From assembly GCF_014137995.1 (NCBI RefSeq), contig NZ_JACGWV010000002.1, positions 868,001-932,000 of the forward strand: 64,000 nucleotides of DNA. Direction: 5' to 3'. Every line of letters starts with the position of its first letter. The first letter of the stretch is position 1. This DNA is from Promicromonospora sukumoe (lineage in GTDB: Bacteria; Actinomycetota; Actinomycetes; Actinomycetales; Cellulomonadaceae). Positions 32,465 to 39,873 of the stretch are shown here, in pieces. The translations under genes and the position numbers were made by a program. The notes beneath the pieces are model-generated. The model did not search any database. It saw nothing but the letters and a program-made list of their open reading frames with translations, and was not told where the DNA came from.

Positions 32465-32824
32465 ATGTACGCCGTGGAACGCGTCATCGACCTGGATGTT
32501 CTTGCCGACCGGCTGCGGCCGGTCATGAACGAGTGGGGACGCTGGGCGACGGTGAGCCCGCTGACCTGGCGCGACGCAGAGGCGTGGCCCCGACAGATCA
32601 CGCCGGACCGCTCAAGCATTCAGGTTCCGGAGTCCGTCGGATTCGTCGTGCACAGGCGACAGTCGGACGACGTGCTCGCGATCACGGCCTGGACGGGCGG
32701 TTGGACCGACCTCGAATATCAGATCGAAGAAGGGCCGTTTAACTTCTCCCCCTTCTATCGCGACACCGACGAGGCTTGCACGGCGGTGATCAAGGACGTG
32801 GAGGAGTTCGGCGAGATTCGGTAG
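32465..32824 (+). CDS. Small hypothetical protein
   Basis: A 119-residue soluble protein of unknown function. The ATG at 32465 has GGGGCAGG directly upstream; a GTG three codons later (32474) would have better spacing. The protein is acidic near its C-terminus (Y-R-D-T-D-E-A-C-T-A-V-I-K-D-V-E-E-F) and has a Trp-rich middle (W-T-G-G-W-T-D-L-E-Y). No signal peptide or membrane helix. Its size and composition resemble small immunity-type proteins, but no toxin partner is visible and I do not assign one. Confidence 0.6.
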   Translation: MYAVERVIDLDVLADRLRPVMNEWGRWATVSPLTWRDAEAWPRQITPDRSSIQVPESVGFVVHRRQSDDVLAITAWTGGWTDLEYQIEEGPFNFSPFYRDTDEACTAVIKDVEEFGEIR

Positions 32825-32876
32825 CGCCGCCCGCACGGGTCACATGCCCTCAGGGCGTGGTCACCGGACGCGTGGC

Positions 32877-33581
32877 CTATCGAGCCTCAAGGACGAAGAA
32901 GAGGAACGACACGAAGGCGCTCCGCTCCCCGCTCGCGATGCGCGGCGGGAGGAGCTCGGTCGGCGTGTCCGGGGACGGCGCGGGCTCGGCCATGGACGTG
33001 ATGCTGAATCCGGTGGCGGCGAAGGCGTCGGACATCGCGTGCAACGGGCGGTGCCAGAACGTCAGCGTCCCGGGCTGGCCCGCGAACTCGAACTCGTCCG
33101 TGAACTGCCGGGTGCCGAAGTAGCCCTCGTCCGGGAAGAGGAACGGGCGTGCGAGCGGGTGGTTGACCGACACGATGAGGCGGCCGCCGGGCTTGAGCAC
33201 TCGGTGCAGCTCGGCCAGCGGCGGCTCCCAGTCCTCGAGGTAGTGCAGCACGAGGGAGGCGACGACGTCGTCGAAGGAGTCGTCCGCGTAGGGCAGCGGC
33301 TGGGCGAGGTCCGCGACGACCAGCGGCACGTCGTCTCCGAGCTTGCCGCGGGCGAGCTCAACCATCGCGGGGCTGCCGTCGAACCCGCTCATGTGGGCAC
33401 CGCGGTCACGCAGCTCGACGGACAGCGGCCCGGAGCCGCAGCCGGCGTCCAGGATCTTGCGGCCGCGCACGTCGCCCGCGAGCCGGAGCATGGCCGGCCG
33501 TTCGTACCAGGCGTTGAGCAGGCTGCCGGAGTTCTCGGTGTCGTAGCTCGCCGCGAACTCGTCGTAGTGGTCGGCCTTCAT
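32877..33581 (-). CDS. Class I SAM-dependent methyltransferase
   Basis: The 234-residue protein has the class I methyltransferase motifs in order: motif I LDAGCGSGPLS (about residues 44-54), the acidic end of strand 2 in G-F-D-G-S, motif II around V-V-A-D-L-A-Q-P-L-P (about 88-97), F-D-D-V-V-A-S-L-V-L-H-Y and the post-motif V-L-K-P-G-G-R-L-I-V-S. It is of the Methyltransf_11/25 type. The substrate is unknown; it is a single-gene unit preceded by GAAAGGGATCCG. Confidence 0.85.
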   Translation of the reverse strand: MKADHYDEFAASYDTENSGSLLNAWYERPAMLRLAGDVRGRKILDAGCGSGPLSVELRDRGAHMSGFDGSPAMVELARGKLGDDVPLVVADLAQPLPYADDSFDDVVASLVLHYLEDWEPPLAELHRVLKPGGRLIVSVNHPLARPFLFPDEGYFGTRQFTDEFEFAGQPGTLTFWHRPLHAMSDAFAATGFSITSMAEPAPSPDTPTELLPPRIASGERSAFVSFLFFVLEAR

Positions 33582-33741
33582 CGGATCCCTTTCGCCGGAC
33601 GGTCCATGTCCCGCGTGACGCTAGCGGGCCGTCTGGCTGCGAGGGCCGCGTAGTCAGAGCTCTTTCACAAGAGCGCCGGGTACCTGCCGACCACGTTCAC
33701 GCAGGTAGGCGGCAGATCGGCAAACCTCCACATCTGCGGTG

Positions 33742-34368
33742 TCAGTCGTCGGCCAGCCAGGTCCGGCGAGTCCTGGGAGACACCGACGGGACCTCGCTCA
33801 ACGGCACTCGTTCGAAGGGCAGTGGTGCCGGCGCCGTCTCGACCGGTGCGGACGACACCTCGTCGAGAAGTTCGCGAAGCCGACCCGTCCGAATCCAGTC
33901 CAGGAGCCGCGCGAGGCCCTCTTCCGCGGCATGTGCTTCCGCCGTCGAGATGACGCCGGCCGACGACGCCTGCGCGAACTCGTCCTCGTCGACGACCCTG
34001 TAGGTACCGTCCAGGGAGACCAGCACATCGAGGAAGAGGTCGACCGCCGAGACGTCGTCCCCGACACGAACCATCGGAGTCGAGATATCGCAGTTGAGCG
34101 CGAACGAAACTCCGTCGGGCGACGTTGTCTCCATCAGATTGCCGGAGAGGTCATAGGTCGCGTTGATCTTGAACCACTCGTCGGCGAAAGCGAAGTGTCG
34201 AAGAACGAGCATCTCGTCCGTGTCTCCGAAGGTCGCTGGCTCCAGGCTCTGGCGCACGTAGCTGCTGGAGTCGTTCACGAGGAGACCGGCGTCCGGCACG
34301 CGATAGCACCGGACGTCGTTCTCGTCGGGATGGAAGTCGAGGTCCCGGACGGTCATTGCCCGTGTCAC
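33742..34368 (-). CDS. DUF402-domain protein
   Basis: The 208-residue protein has the DUF402 pattern: K-I-N-A-T-Y-D-L-S-G-N-L (about residues 67-78), N-C-D-I-S-T-P, V-D-L-F-L-D-V-L-V, and V-V-D-E-D-E-F. DUF402 members related to FomD hydrolyse nucleoside diphosphates or nucleotidyl adducts with a divalent metal. The first codon is a GTG at 34368 that overlaps the cupin stop as GTGA; an ATG at 34356 is an alternative. It forms a two-gene unit with the cupin. The substrate is not deducible. Confidence 0.72.
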   Translation of the reverse strand: MTRAMTVRDLDFHPDENDVRCYRVPDAGLLVNDSSSYVRQSLEPATFGDTDEMLVLRHFAFADEWFKINATYDLSGNLMETTSPDGVSFALNCDISTPMVRVGDDVSAVDLFLDVLVSLDGTYRVVDEDEFAQASSAGVISTAEAHAAEEGLARLLDWIRTGRLRELLDEVSSAPVETAPAPLPFERVPLSEVPSVSPRTRRTWLADD

Positions 34369-34757
34369 AAGCTCTCCCCGCCGATGACGACCTTGTCGTC
34401 GATCGCGGGACCGCGGATCGTCAGCCCCCGCGCGGGGTACTGCACAGCGACCAGAGCATGGGGGACGCCCGCGCCCACGGTGGCGGCCTCACCCGCCGCC
34501 ACCGTGATCCGCGACCCGTCGACGTCCAGGTCGATGGCGCCCTCCAGGACGACGTAGACCTCGTCGCTCGCCCGGTGGAGGTGGATTCCGTCGTCACCGA
34601 AAGGTTCGTCGACGCGCCAGTGCAGCACCTGGAGCCGGTCCGAGCAGAAGCCGTCGTCCGACGGCGGGCGCGGGCTGGCGATCACCGTCAGCCGGCCCTC
34701 CAGCGAGATCTTGCTGAACGACATCACGGCAGTCTGGCAGGCGCCGTCGTCGGACAT
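34365..34757 (-). CDS. Cupin-domain protein
   Basis: A 130-residue single-cupin protein. Metal-site residues are recognisable in the first cupin motif (G-I-H-L-H-R-A-S-D-E-V-Y-V-V-L-E-G: two His and Glu) and the second (G-V-P-H-A-L-V-A-V). The ATG at 34757 is used here; a second ATG at 34724 would also give a complete cupin. It is co-transcribed with the DUF402 gene. It could be an enzyme or a small-molecule sensor; nothing distinguishes these. Confidence 0.78.
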   Translation of the reverse strand: MSDDGACQTAVMSFSKISLEGRLTVIASPRPPSDDGFCSDRLQVLHWRVDEPFGDDGIHLHRASDEVYVVLEGAIDLDVDGSRITVAAGEAATVGAGVPHALVAVQYPARGLTIRGPAIDDKVVIGGESL

Positions 34758-34798
34758 GCCTCGTCCGCACGTGCACGCGCCGCGCGGACCGTGGCGTC

Positions 34799-34880
34799 AC
34801 GCCGCCAGTAGTGAACGTAGGTGTAGTCGCACTCTGAGCGCTCAGAGTGCGACTACACCTACGTTCACTACTGGCGGCGT
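34799..34880. repeat. 82-bp perfect loopless palindrome (probable terminator)
   Basis: Every base from 34799 to 34839 pairs with its mirror from 34840 to 34880, giving 41-bp arms with no spacer. It lies between the end of the M15 peptidase gene and the start of the cupin gene on the same strand. It presumably acts as a transcription terminator or RNA-processing signal, but its length and perfection are exceptional. Confidence 0.9.
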
Positions 34881-34913
34881 CAATCGGAGCGGCGTCAGCC
34901 GGAGCGGTTCGCG

Positions 34914-35726
34914 TCACGCCGCCGTGAACTCCCAGTGCCACGGCTCGTACGGGCCGACGCCGCCGGCCAGCGCCCATTGCGGGTTGTCCCAGCCGTACTG
35001 CGGACCGTTCGCCTTGAGCCAGTCCCAGCGCTCGCCGGCGTAGCCGTCGGCGCAGATGTCCACTGCGACGCCCCAGCCGTGGTTCGACTTGCCCGGTGTG
35101 GCCGTCAGCGTCGGCTTCTGCGCCTTCGCGGTGACCTGCTGCTCGTAGCTGCGGTAGCCGTCGGTGAGGCAGAGCGCTTCGCCGAACTGCTCGGTGTAGG
35201 CCTGGTTCAGGCGGGCGAGGGCGACGGCGGCGTCGGCCCGGATCGGCGGGTAGCCGTCCCAGAGGTCGCACAGCTCGTCGGCGGGCAGGTTGCCGTTGAC
35301 CCCCGCACCGGTGGCCTCGCCGTCGCAGCCCGGGAGGACGGGCGGCGCCTCGACGTCGACGGCCTCGCTCTCCCCGCCGGACATCGTCGCGTCCTGGGGA
35401 ACGGTGATGCCGGCGTCGGCCGTTCCACGGGGTGCACGCTCCTGGCTGCGGGATGCGGCGCCGTCCCGGTCGCGCGCCGCGTCGACCGCGCCGGACGACG
35501 GGCCGGTGAGCGCGACGGCGGCGCCCGCCAGGTCGCCCGCGTCGTCTCCTGGCCCGCCCGCGGTCGCCACCGTGACCGACATCGTGGCGACGAGAGCGAC
35601 CCCCACCCCGAGCTTGAACGGCCACCGCCCCGTGACCACGGACAGCGCGCTGCCCGACGACGGCGCGGAGTGCCGGCCCTTGCTGTGCCGGCCCCGCCCG
35701 GGGCGTGCTCGCGTGGGTGTTGCCAT
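34914..35726 (-). CDS. M15-family D-alanyl-D-alanine carboxypeptidase (VanY-like)
   Basis: A 270-residue membrane-anchored protein: a basic N-terminus, one helix at about residues 38-57, a long Asp/Ala-rich linker, then the peptidase (about 130-270). The zinc site of M15 is complete: S-N-H-G-W-G-V-A-V-D (His and Asp) and E-P-W-H-W-E-F (Glu and His). T-D-G-Y-R-S-Y and Q-Q-V-T-A-K also match VanY-type enzymes. It would trim the terminal D-Ala of peptidoglycan stem peptides outside the membrane. It precedes the NlpC/P60 hydrolase in a peptidoglycan-remodelling neighbourhood. Confidence 0.88.
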   Translation of the reverse strand: MATPTRARPGRGRHSKGRHSAPSSGSALSVVTGRWPFKLGVGVALVATMSVTVATAGGPGDDAGDLAGAAVALTGPSSGAVDAARDRDGAASRSQERAPRGTADAGITVPQDATMSGGESEAVDVEAPPVLPGCDGEATGAGVNGNLPADELCDLWDGYPPIRADAAVALARLNQAYTEQFGEALCLTDGYRSYEQQVTAKAQKPTLTATPGKSNHGWGVAVDICADGYAGERWDWLKANGPQYGWDNPQWALAGGVGPYEPWHWEFTAA

Positions 35727-35807
35727 GGGTGTTGCTCCTGGGGATAAGCGGGGTCGAAGGCGGGGGTGTGAGGGGCGGGCCTGAGCCCGCCCCTCACGCG
35801 GAGCGCG

Positions 35808-36644
35808 TCAGAGCACGCGGATGAACGTCGGGTTGGACTGCCAGATCTCCGTGTAGCGGACCGTCTTGCCCGGCACCGGCGCCTCGATCTGCATGCCGTC
35901 GCCGGCGTAGATCGCGATGTGCCCGGGTGTCCAGATCAGGTCACCCGGCTGCGCCTCGGACCAGGAGACCTCCGGGCCCGCGTACCGCTGCTCGGACGAG
36001 GTGCGGGGCAGGTTCACGCCGACCTGGGCGTACACGTAGGACGTGAACCCGGAACAGTCCATCCCGGCGGGCGTCGAGCCGCCCCACAGGTAGGGCACGC
36101 CGAGGTACCGCATCCCGACGGACACCACGGCGGAGCCGGACGCCGAGGCCGGGATGTCGAGCGCGGCCTGGGCCTCCTCGGCAGCCTCTGCCGCGGCGGC
36201 CTCGGCTTCGGCGGCTGCCTCAGCCTCCGCCTCGGCGGCGAGCTCCGCCTGGTACTCGTCGTTCTCCGCCGCTGAGACCACCGAGACGGCGGCCTTCTCG
36301 ACCGTCAGCTCGGCGTCGTTGGCCACGGTCACGACCGGCGCGGCGGCGACGGACTCCTTGGCCTGGGCCGCGAGGGCGTTGAGGTCGGCCGTGTTGAGGG
36401 CACCCTGGACGGACGAGCCGGCCACGGACCCGCTGACGGACGCGGGCGCGGGTGCCGCCTGGGCGGGGGCTGCGACCAGCGAGAACAGCACGCCGGAACC
36501 GGCCGCGGCCGCGACGGCGGTGCGTCCGGCGAGCGAGGTGACCTGCTCGGTGGCGGCTCGGGCGACGTCGGCCAGGTCGGGGCGGACCGCCCGGTGACGG
36601 CCACGACCGCGAACAGTGGATTCGGGGGTGAAGCTGGGCTCCAT
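35808..36644 (-). CDS. Secreted NlpC/P60 peptidoglycan endopeptidase
   Basis: A 278-residue exported protein. The start is the ATG at 36644; longer frames upstream overlap another gene. A signal/transmembrane segment lies at about residues 40-65 (AAAAGSGVLFSLVAAPAQAAPAP), followed by an Ala/Glu-rich helical spacer (about 130-165). The NlpC/P60 domain follows (about 170-278) with catalytic Cys in M-D-C-S-G-F and His in P-G-H-I-A-I-Y. It cleaves D-Glu-meso-DAP-type bonds in stem peptides. Its leader of about 100 bp contains a hairpin from the preceding gene. Confidence 0.9.
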   Translation of the reverse strand: MEPSFTPESTVRGRGRHRAVRPDLADVARAATEQVTSLAGRTAVAAAAGSGVLFSLVAAPAQAAPAPASVSGSVAGSSVQGALNTADLNALAAQAKESVAAAPVVTVANDAELTVEKAAVSVVSAAENDEYQAELAAEAEAEAAAEAEAAAAEAAEEAQAALDIPASASGSAVVSVGMRYLGVPYLWGGSTPAGMDCSGFTSYVYAQVGVNLPRTSSEQRYAGPEVSWSEAQPGDLIWTPGHIAIYAGDGMQIEAPVPGKTVRYTEIWQSNPTFIRVL

Positions 36645-36712
36645 GAAAGCTGGGACCTTTCGGATCGGAGTAGAACCACACGCGTCCCGGGTTCGGGGCG
36701 CGCAGAACCGGC

Positions 36713-36736
36713 CGACACCCCTGAGGGGTGGTGTCG
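36713..36736. terminator. Hairpin between the His-rich protein gene and the NlpC/P60 gene
   Basis: The segment folds into a stem with arms CGACACCCC and GGGGTG-GTGTCG around TGA, with a two-base bulge. It lies 16 bp after the stop of the minus-strand gene at 36752. Confidence 0.5.
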
Positions 36737-36751
36737 ACGGGATGTGGTGGT

Positions 36752-37183
36752 CTACGTCCGGGAGATCCCGAGCGCGTGCAGGCACGGCGCGGCCGCTTCG
36801 GCCACGTCGGTGGAGACCGTGGGCTGGGCGTGCGCGACGTCGGGCACCAGCCACTGCTCGGCGAGCTCCGGCGCGGTGGCCAGCTCCGCGGAGGGCGACA
36901 CGGTCCGGTCGTACCGGGCCGTCGCCGTCCGGTTGTCGGAGCAGTGGGCGCCGGTCTCGCCGTGGTGGTCGCTCGCCCCTTCGCCTTCGGCAGTCAGCAC
37001 GGCAGAGGCCGCGTACTGCCCGACGGCGGTCGCCGGGTGGGCGTGTCCGGCCTCGTCGAGGTGGACGCCGCACAGCAGCTGTACACCGAGGGTGGTGAGC
37101 AGCAGGAACATGACCGTCAGGACACGCTTGGTCTCTCGCCGGGGTTCGGCGAGGAGCGAGCGGGCGGCACGTGTCAGGGTCAT
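36752..37183 (-). CDS. Small His-containing membrane/secreted protein of unknown function
   Basis: A 143-residue protein with one hydrophobic segment at about residues 21-40 (VLTVMFLLLTTLGVQLL) that is a signal anchor or signal peptide. After it come C-G-V-H-L, H-A-H-P, D-H-H-G and H-C-S-D, and the mature part is rich in Ala, Thr and Glu. The clustered His/Cys residues hint at metal binding, as in small DUF6153-like actinobacterial proteins, but the family match is uncertain. The ATG at 37183 starts the frame. Confidence 0.6.
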   Translation of the reverse strand: MTLTRAARSLLAEPRRETKRVLTVMFLLLTTLGVQLLCGVHLDEAGHAHPATAVGQYAASAVLTAEGEGASDHHGETGAHCSDNRTATARYDRTVSPSAELATAPELAEQWLVPDVAHAQPTVSTDVAEAAAPCLHALGISRT

Positions 37184-37279
37184 GGCGAGCCCAAGAGTAA
37201 CGGAATGGACACGGAGCCAGGCAACACGACGTGATGACGCGACCTGCTGACACGGCGCCTCGCTCGCTAGCCTGAGCGC

Positions 37280-37666
37280 ATGAATGGTGGCTATCAGCTG
37301 TTCCGCCCGAGGTCAGAGGACGTCTACGACTGGTCCGGCGGGCAGCTGCACCCCGAGATCCGGCAGCTCGTCACGGTGGGCAACGTCGTCCGGGTCCAGG
37401 TCTCCGAGAACGGGAGCGCCGAGACAGGCTGGTCCGACACGCCCTACCTGCGCGTCACCCTGCAGGACGGCGACCGGCTGACCGGTGTCGTGGACGACCC
37501 CTACCGGTCGCAGTACAGCGCCCTGGACAACGGCACGGTCATCGAGTTCGACCGCGCGGACGTGACGGAGATCCCGCTCGACTGGACCGAGAACGAGGCG
37601 CTGGCGCCGAGCGCGACCCACACCGGGCGTGGCCGGGAGATCACCGGGTACATCGCGCCCGACTGA
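37280..37666 (+). CDS. Hypothetical protein
   Basis: A 128-residue soluble, acidic protein. It has a segment F-R-P-R-S-E-D-V-Y-D-W-S-G-G-Q at residues 8-22 and a beta-rich body (V-V-R-V-Q-V-S-E-N, L-R-V-T-L-Q-D-G-D-R-L-T-G-V-V-D-D-P-Y). I do not recognise a family. The ATG follows a TAGCCT element by about ten bases with no ribosome site, suggesting a leaderless transcript. It is followed 32 bp later by an SRPBCC gene on the same strand. Confidence 0.65.
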   Translation: MNGGYQLFRPRSEDVYDWSGGQLHPEIRQLVTVGNVVRVQVSENGSAETGWSDTPYLRVTLQDGDRLTGVVDDPYRSQYSALDNGTVIEFDRADVTEIPLDWTENEALAPSATHTGRGREITGYIAPD

Positions 37667-37698
37667 CCGCCCCCCACCGCAGAACTGGAGCGATCGCT

Positions 37699-38190
37699 AT
37701 GAAGTACACCGTCTCGATGGAGATCGCCCTGCCGCGCGAGCGGGCGGTCGAGCTGCTCGCCGACCCCGCTCACCTGCAGAAGTGGCTGCGCGGCGTCGTG
37801 CTGCACGAGCCCCTGAACGGGATGCACGGAGAGGTCGGGGCCCGGTCGCGCGTCGTGATGCAGATGGGGCAGCAGACGATGGAGGCCGTCGAGACCATCA
37901 CCCGCCGGGAGCCGGCGGACCTGCACGGAATCCCGCGGGACGCCGTCGTGCACTACGAGCGCGAGATCGTCGCCGAGGGCATGTGGAACGCCGCGCGGGA
38001 GCGGCTCACGGAGGCAGGTCCGGGGACGACGCTCTGGGTGAGCGAGAACGAGTACCGGTTCGACTCGGTGCTGATGCGGTTGGTGGGGCCTTTGATGCGC
38101 GGGGCCTTCCGCAAGCAGTCGGTGCAGCACATGCGGGACTTCAAGGCCTTCGCCGAGCTCGGGACCGACGTCCGCGACGCGAAGGGCTGA
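37699..38190 (+). CDS. SRPBCC-family (START-like) protein
   Basis: A 163-residue protein of the polyketide cyclase/dehydrase or START-like superfamily. It begins with the typical strand 'K-Y-T-V-S-M-E-I-A-L-P-R-E-R-A-V-E-L-L-A-D-P-A-H-L-Q-K-W' and ends with a long amphipathic helix (R-L-V-G-P-L-M-R-G-A-F-R-K-Q-S-V-Q-H-M-R-D-F-K). Such proteins bind hydrophobic ligands in a helix-grip fold; the ligand is unknown. It starts at an ATG with AACTGGAGCGATC upstream. Confidence 0.8.
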   Translation: MKYTVSMEIALPRERAVELLADPAHLQKWLRGVVLHEPLNGMHGEVGARSRVVMQMGQQTMEAVETITRREPADLHGIPRDAVVHYEREIVAEGMWNAARERLTEAGPGTTLWVSENEYRFDSVLMRLVGPLMRGAFRKQSVQHMRDFKAFAELGTDVRDAKG

Positions 38191-38249
38191 CCACCGGTCT
38201 GGGCCACACCCACTTCTTGAACCTGTCCCCGATCCTGGTCATCGGCGGC

Positions 38250-38729
38250 TCATCCGCTCGGGCGTTCCCTCTGGCCGTCCTGGAGCAGACGAACGACCTC
38301 TGCGATCCGCACCGGGCGCTGCTCGGGGCGTCGCTTGGTGGCCTCGATCCAGCGCAGGTAGGCCTTGCGGTAGAACTGGGCGAGCGAGTCGAAGAAGGCA
38401 CCCGCGTCGGGGGCTGCGTCCAGGGCGGCTGCGACATCCGCGGGCAGGTCAGCGCGCTGGGGCCCCTCGGGGGTCAGGACCATCTCGACCTGATCGCCCG
38501 TCGCCAGTCGCCCGTCCTGGCACCATGCGGGCCCCAGGACGAGCATCGCGCCGTCCGGCGTCCGCTCGACGACGCCGCGCAGACCCACCCCGTTCAAGGT
38601 GCCCGTGACGTGGTGGCGCGGCTTGGTACCCCAGGTCTTGTCCGGCTCGAACGGCACAGGCACATGGGTGCGACCGCGCCCGTCGATCCGGACGACGGCG
38701 CTGAAGCGCTCCGCTCGCGCTGTACTCAT
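38250..38729 (-). CDS. DUF1905/YdeI-like (OmpD-associated) protein
   Basis: A 159-residue protein. Residues 1-95 match the DUF1905 pattern (F-S-A-V-V-R-I-D-G-R-G-R-T-H-V-P-V-P and G-T-L-N-G-V-G-L-R-G-V-V). The last 60 residues match the YdeI 'bacteriocin-protection' helix bundle (F-F-D-S-L-A-Q-F-Y-R-K-A-Y-L-R-W-I-E-A-T-K-R). I use the ATG at 38729; ten residues more are possible from 38759. Function is not established. Confidence 0.78.
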   Translation of the reverse strand: MSTARAERFSAVVRIDGRGRTHVPVPFEPDKTWGTKPRHHVTGTLNGVGLRGVVERTPDGAMLVLGPAWCQDGRLATGDQVEMVLTPEGPQRADLPADVAAALDAAPDAGAFFDSLAQFYRKAYLRWIEATKRRPEQRPVRIAEVVRLLQDGQRERPSG

Positions 38730-38791
38730 CGCGCCACCGTACCCAGGACCTGGGGCCACTCCCCGTCGACGCGAGCTCTTGGGCGAGGACG

Positions 38792-39020
38792 CTAGATGTC
38801 ACGCCACTCGTGCGACTCCTGGTAGGCGTGCTCGCCTCGGAAGAACCAGTCCGCCAGGTCCCGAAGCCGTTCCAGGCAGTCCTGGTAGTACGCGGCAGAT
38901 CCTCATGCCCCTCGTACTGCTCACAGGCCATCCGCATCGCCTGCTCCAAACGACTGAACGCCGCTCGGTTCCAGACGAGGTCGACTCGCAGGCGCAGTAG
39001 GAGGCCAACACGTCATCCAC
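38792..39020 (-). pseudogene. Small helical gene broken by two 1-nt deletions
   Basis: Read on the minus strand from the GTG at 39020, a coherent peptide of about 75 residues is spread over three frames: M-D-D-V-L-A-S-Y-C-A-C-E, then D-L-V-W-N-R-A-A-F-S-R-L-E-Q-A-M-R-M-A-C-E-Q-Y, then Y-Y-Q-D-C-L-E-R-L-R-D-L-A-D-W-F-F and E-S-H-E-W-R-D-I before a TAG at 38792-38794. Adding one base near 38970 and one near 38892 restores a single frame. It is either a decaying gene or an assembly error. No family is recognised; the product would be all-helical. Confidence 0.6.
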
Positions 39021-39134
39021 GGCAGCATCCTGGCAGCCGAGGACGGCAGAAGTCAGCCGGCGGGCTCCACCGTACTAACTAGGGCTCCGTCTATCCACGG
39101 GAGTAGGTACGCGAGCGTGGAGCATCGCGACGTA

Positions 39135-39578
39135 TCAGTCGTCGCGGCGTTCGATCTTCGCGACTTCTGACCGCCAAATCTCTCGTACGGGATGACCGTC
39201 GCTGTCGAAAAAGGTGTACGAAGTACCGTCCCCGGACCTCTCGTACCTCGCGGCTGAAATCTCAATCTTGTCCCCGCCCCACGTGCTGGACTTGACCCTC
39301 GGATTCGCCAGGGAGCCAGATGTCGAAGTGATGGAGCTTGTGCGCGTCGTAACGACATATGTGCTCATCTTGGGCCGCGCGAGTCGGGCGAGGACAGCTG
39401 GGTAAAAGGCACCCACGAGCAGCAATGATGCGCCGAAGAAGGCGAGCGTGACCCGGACCCAGACGGTCTCGATGACGGGCAGTTCCCAACCCGCCGCCTT
39501 CACGCCGCCGGAGACGATGGCCGCCAGGACGCACAAGATGCCACTGGTGGCGTAGATCGCTCGCAAGCTGTCAGTCAC
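39135..39578 (-). CDS. Hypothetical two-helix membrane protein
   Basis: About 147 residues with two transmembrane helices (about residues 5-28 and 35-65) followed by a soluble C-terminal domain of about 80 residues with a Y-T-F-F-D-S-D-G-H-P-V-R-E-I-W pattern. I prefer the GTG at 39578, which has CGGGAG about 9 bases upstream; six more codons upstream are open. Family unknown. The stretch 39579-39873 to its right contains nothing I can support. Confidence 0.6.
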   Translation of the reverse strand: MTDSLRAIYATSGILCVLAAIVSGGVKAAGWELPVIETVWVRVTLAFFGASLLLVGAFYPAVLARLARPKMSTYVVTTRTSSITSTSGSLANPRVKSSTWGGDKIEISAARYERSGDGTSYTFFDSDGHPVREIWRSEVAKIERRDD

Positions 39579-39873
39579 GACACAAATCTCCCGCACGAAG
39601 TGGACCCGAGCAATGAATCAGGATGGATTGGGACTCCCGCTAGACCTACGCTGCTGGCGGGACGCTACGCGTTACCCCCCTGGTTGAGCACCGGCGGTCT
39701 GTCGGATACCCGGGGATTCACTTGGGTCGCACGACGACCACAGCCCGACGGCCGATATGCCAGACAGCCGAAGAGGCGAGGCCACTTCATGAAGGCATCC
39801 CCGAATGGACGGGACACCCGCCCTGGCAGTGGATCCGCCGCCAGATCGTCGATCGCTCGGACAGTTGGGCTGC

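Noticed and set aside
36645..36751. Possible c-di-AMP (ydaO-type) riboswitch in front of the NlpC/P60 gene
   Set aside because: Such leaders are common before actinobacterial wall hydrolases, but I could not match the conserved core. Only the upstream gene's hairpin and a short GC stem are visible, and the leader is too short.
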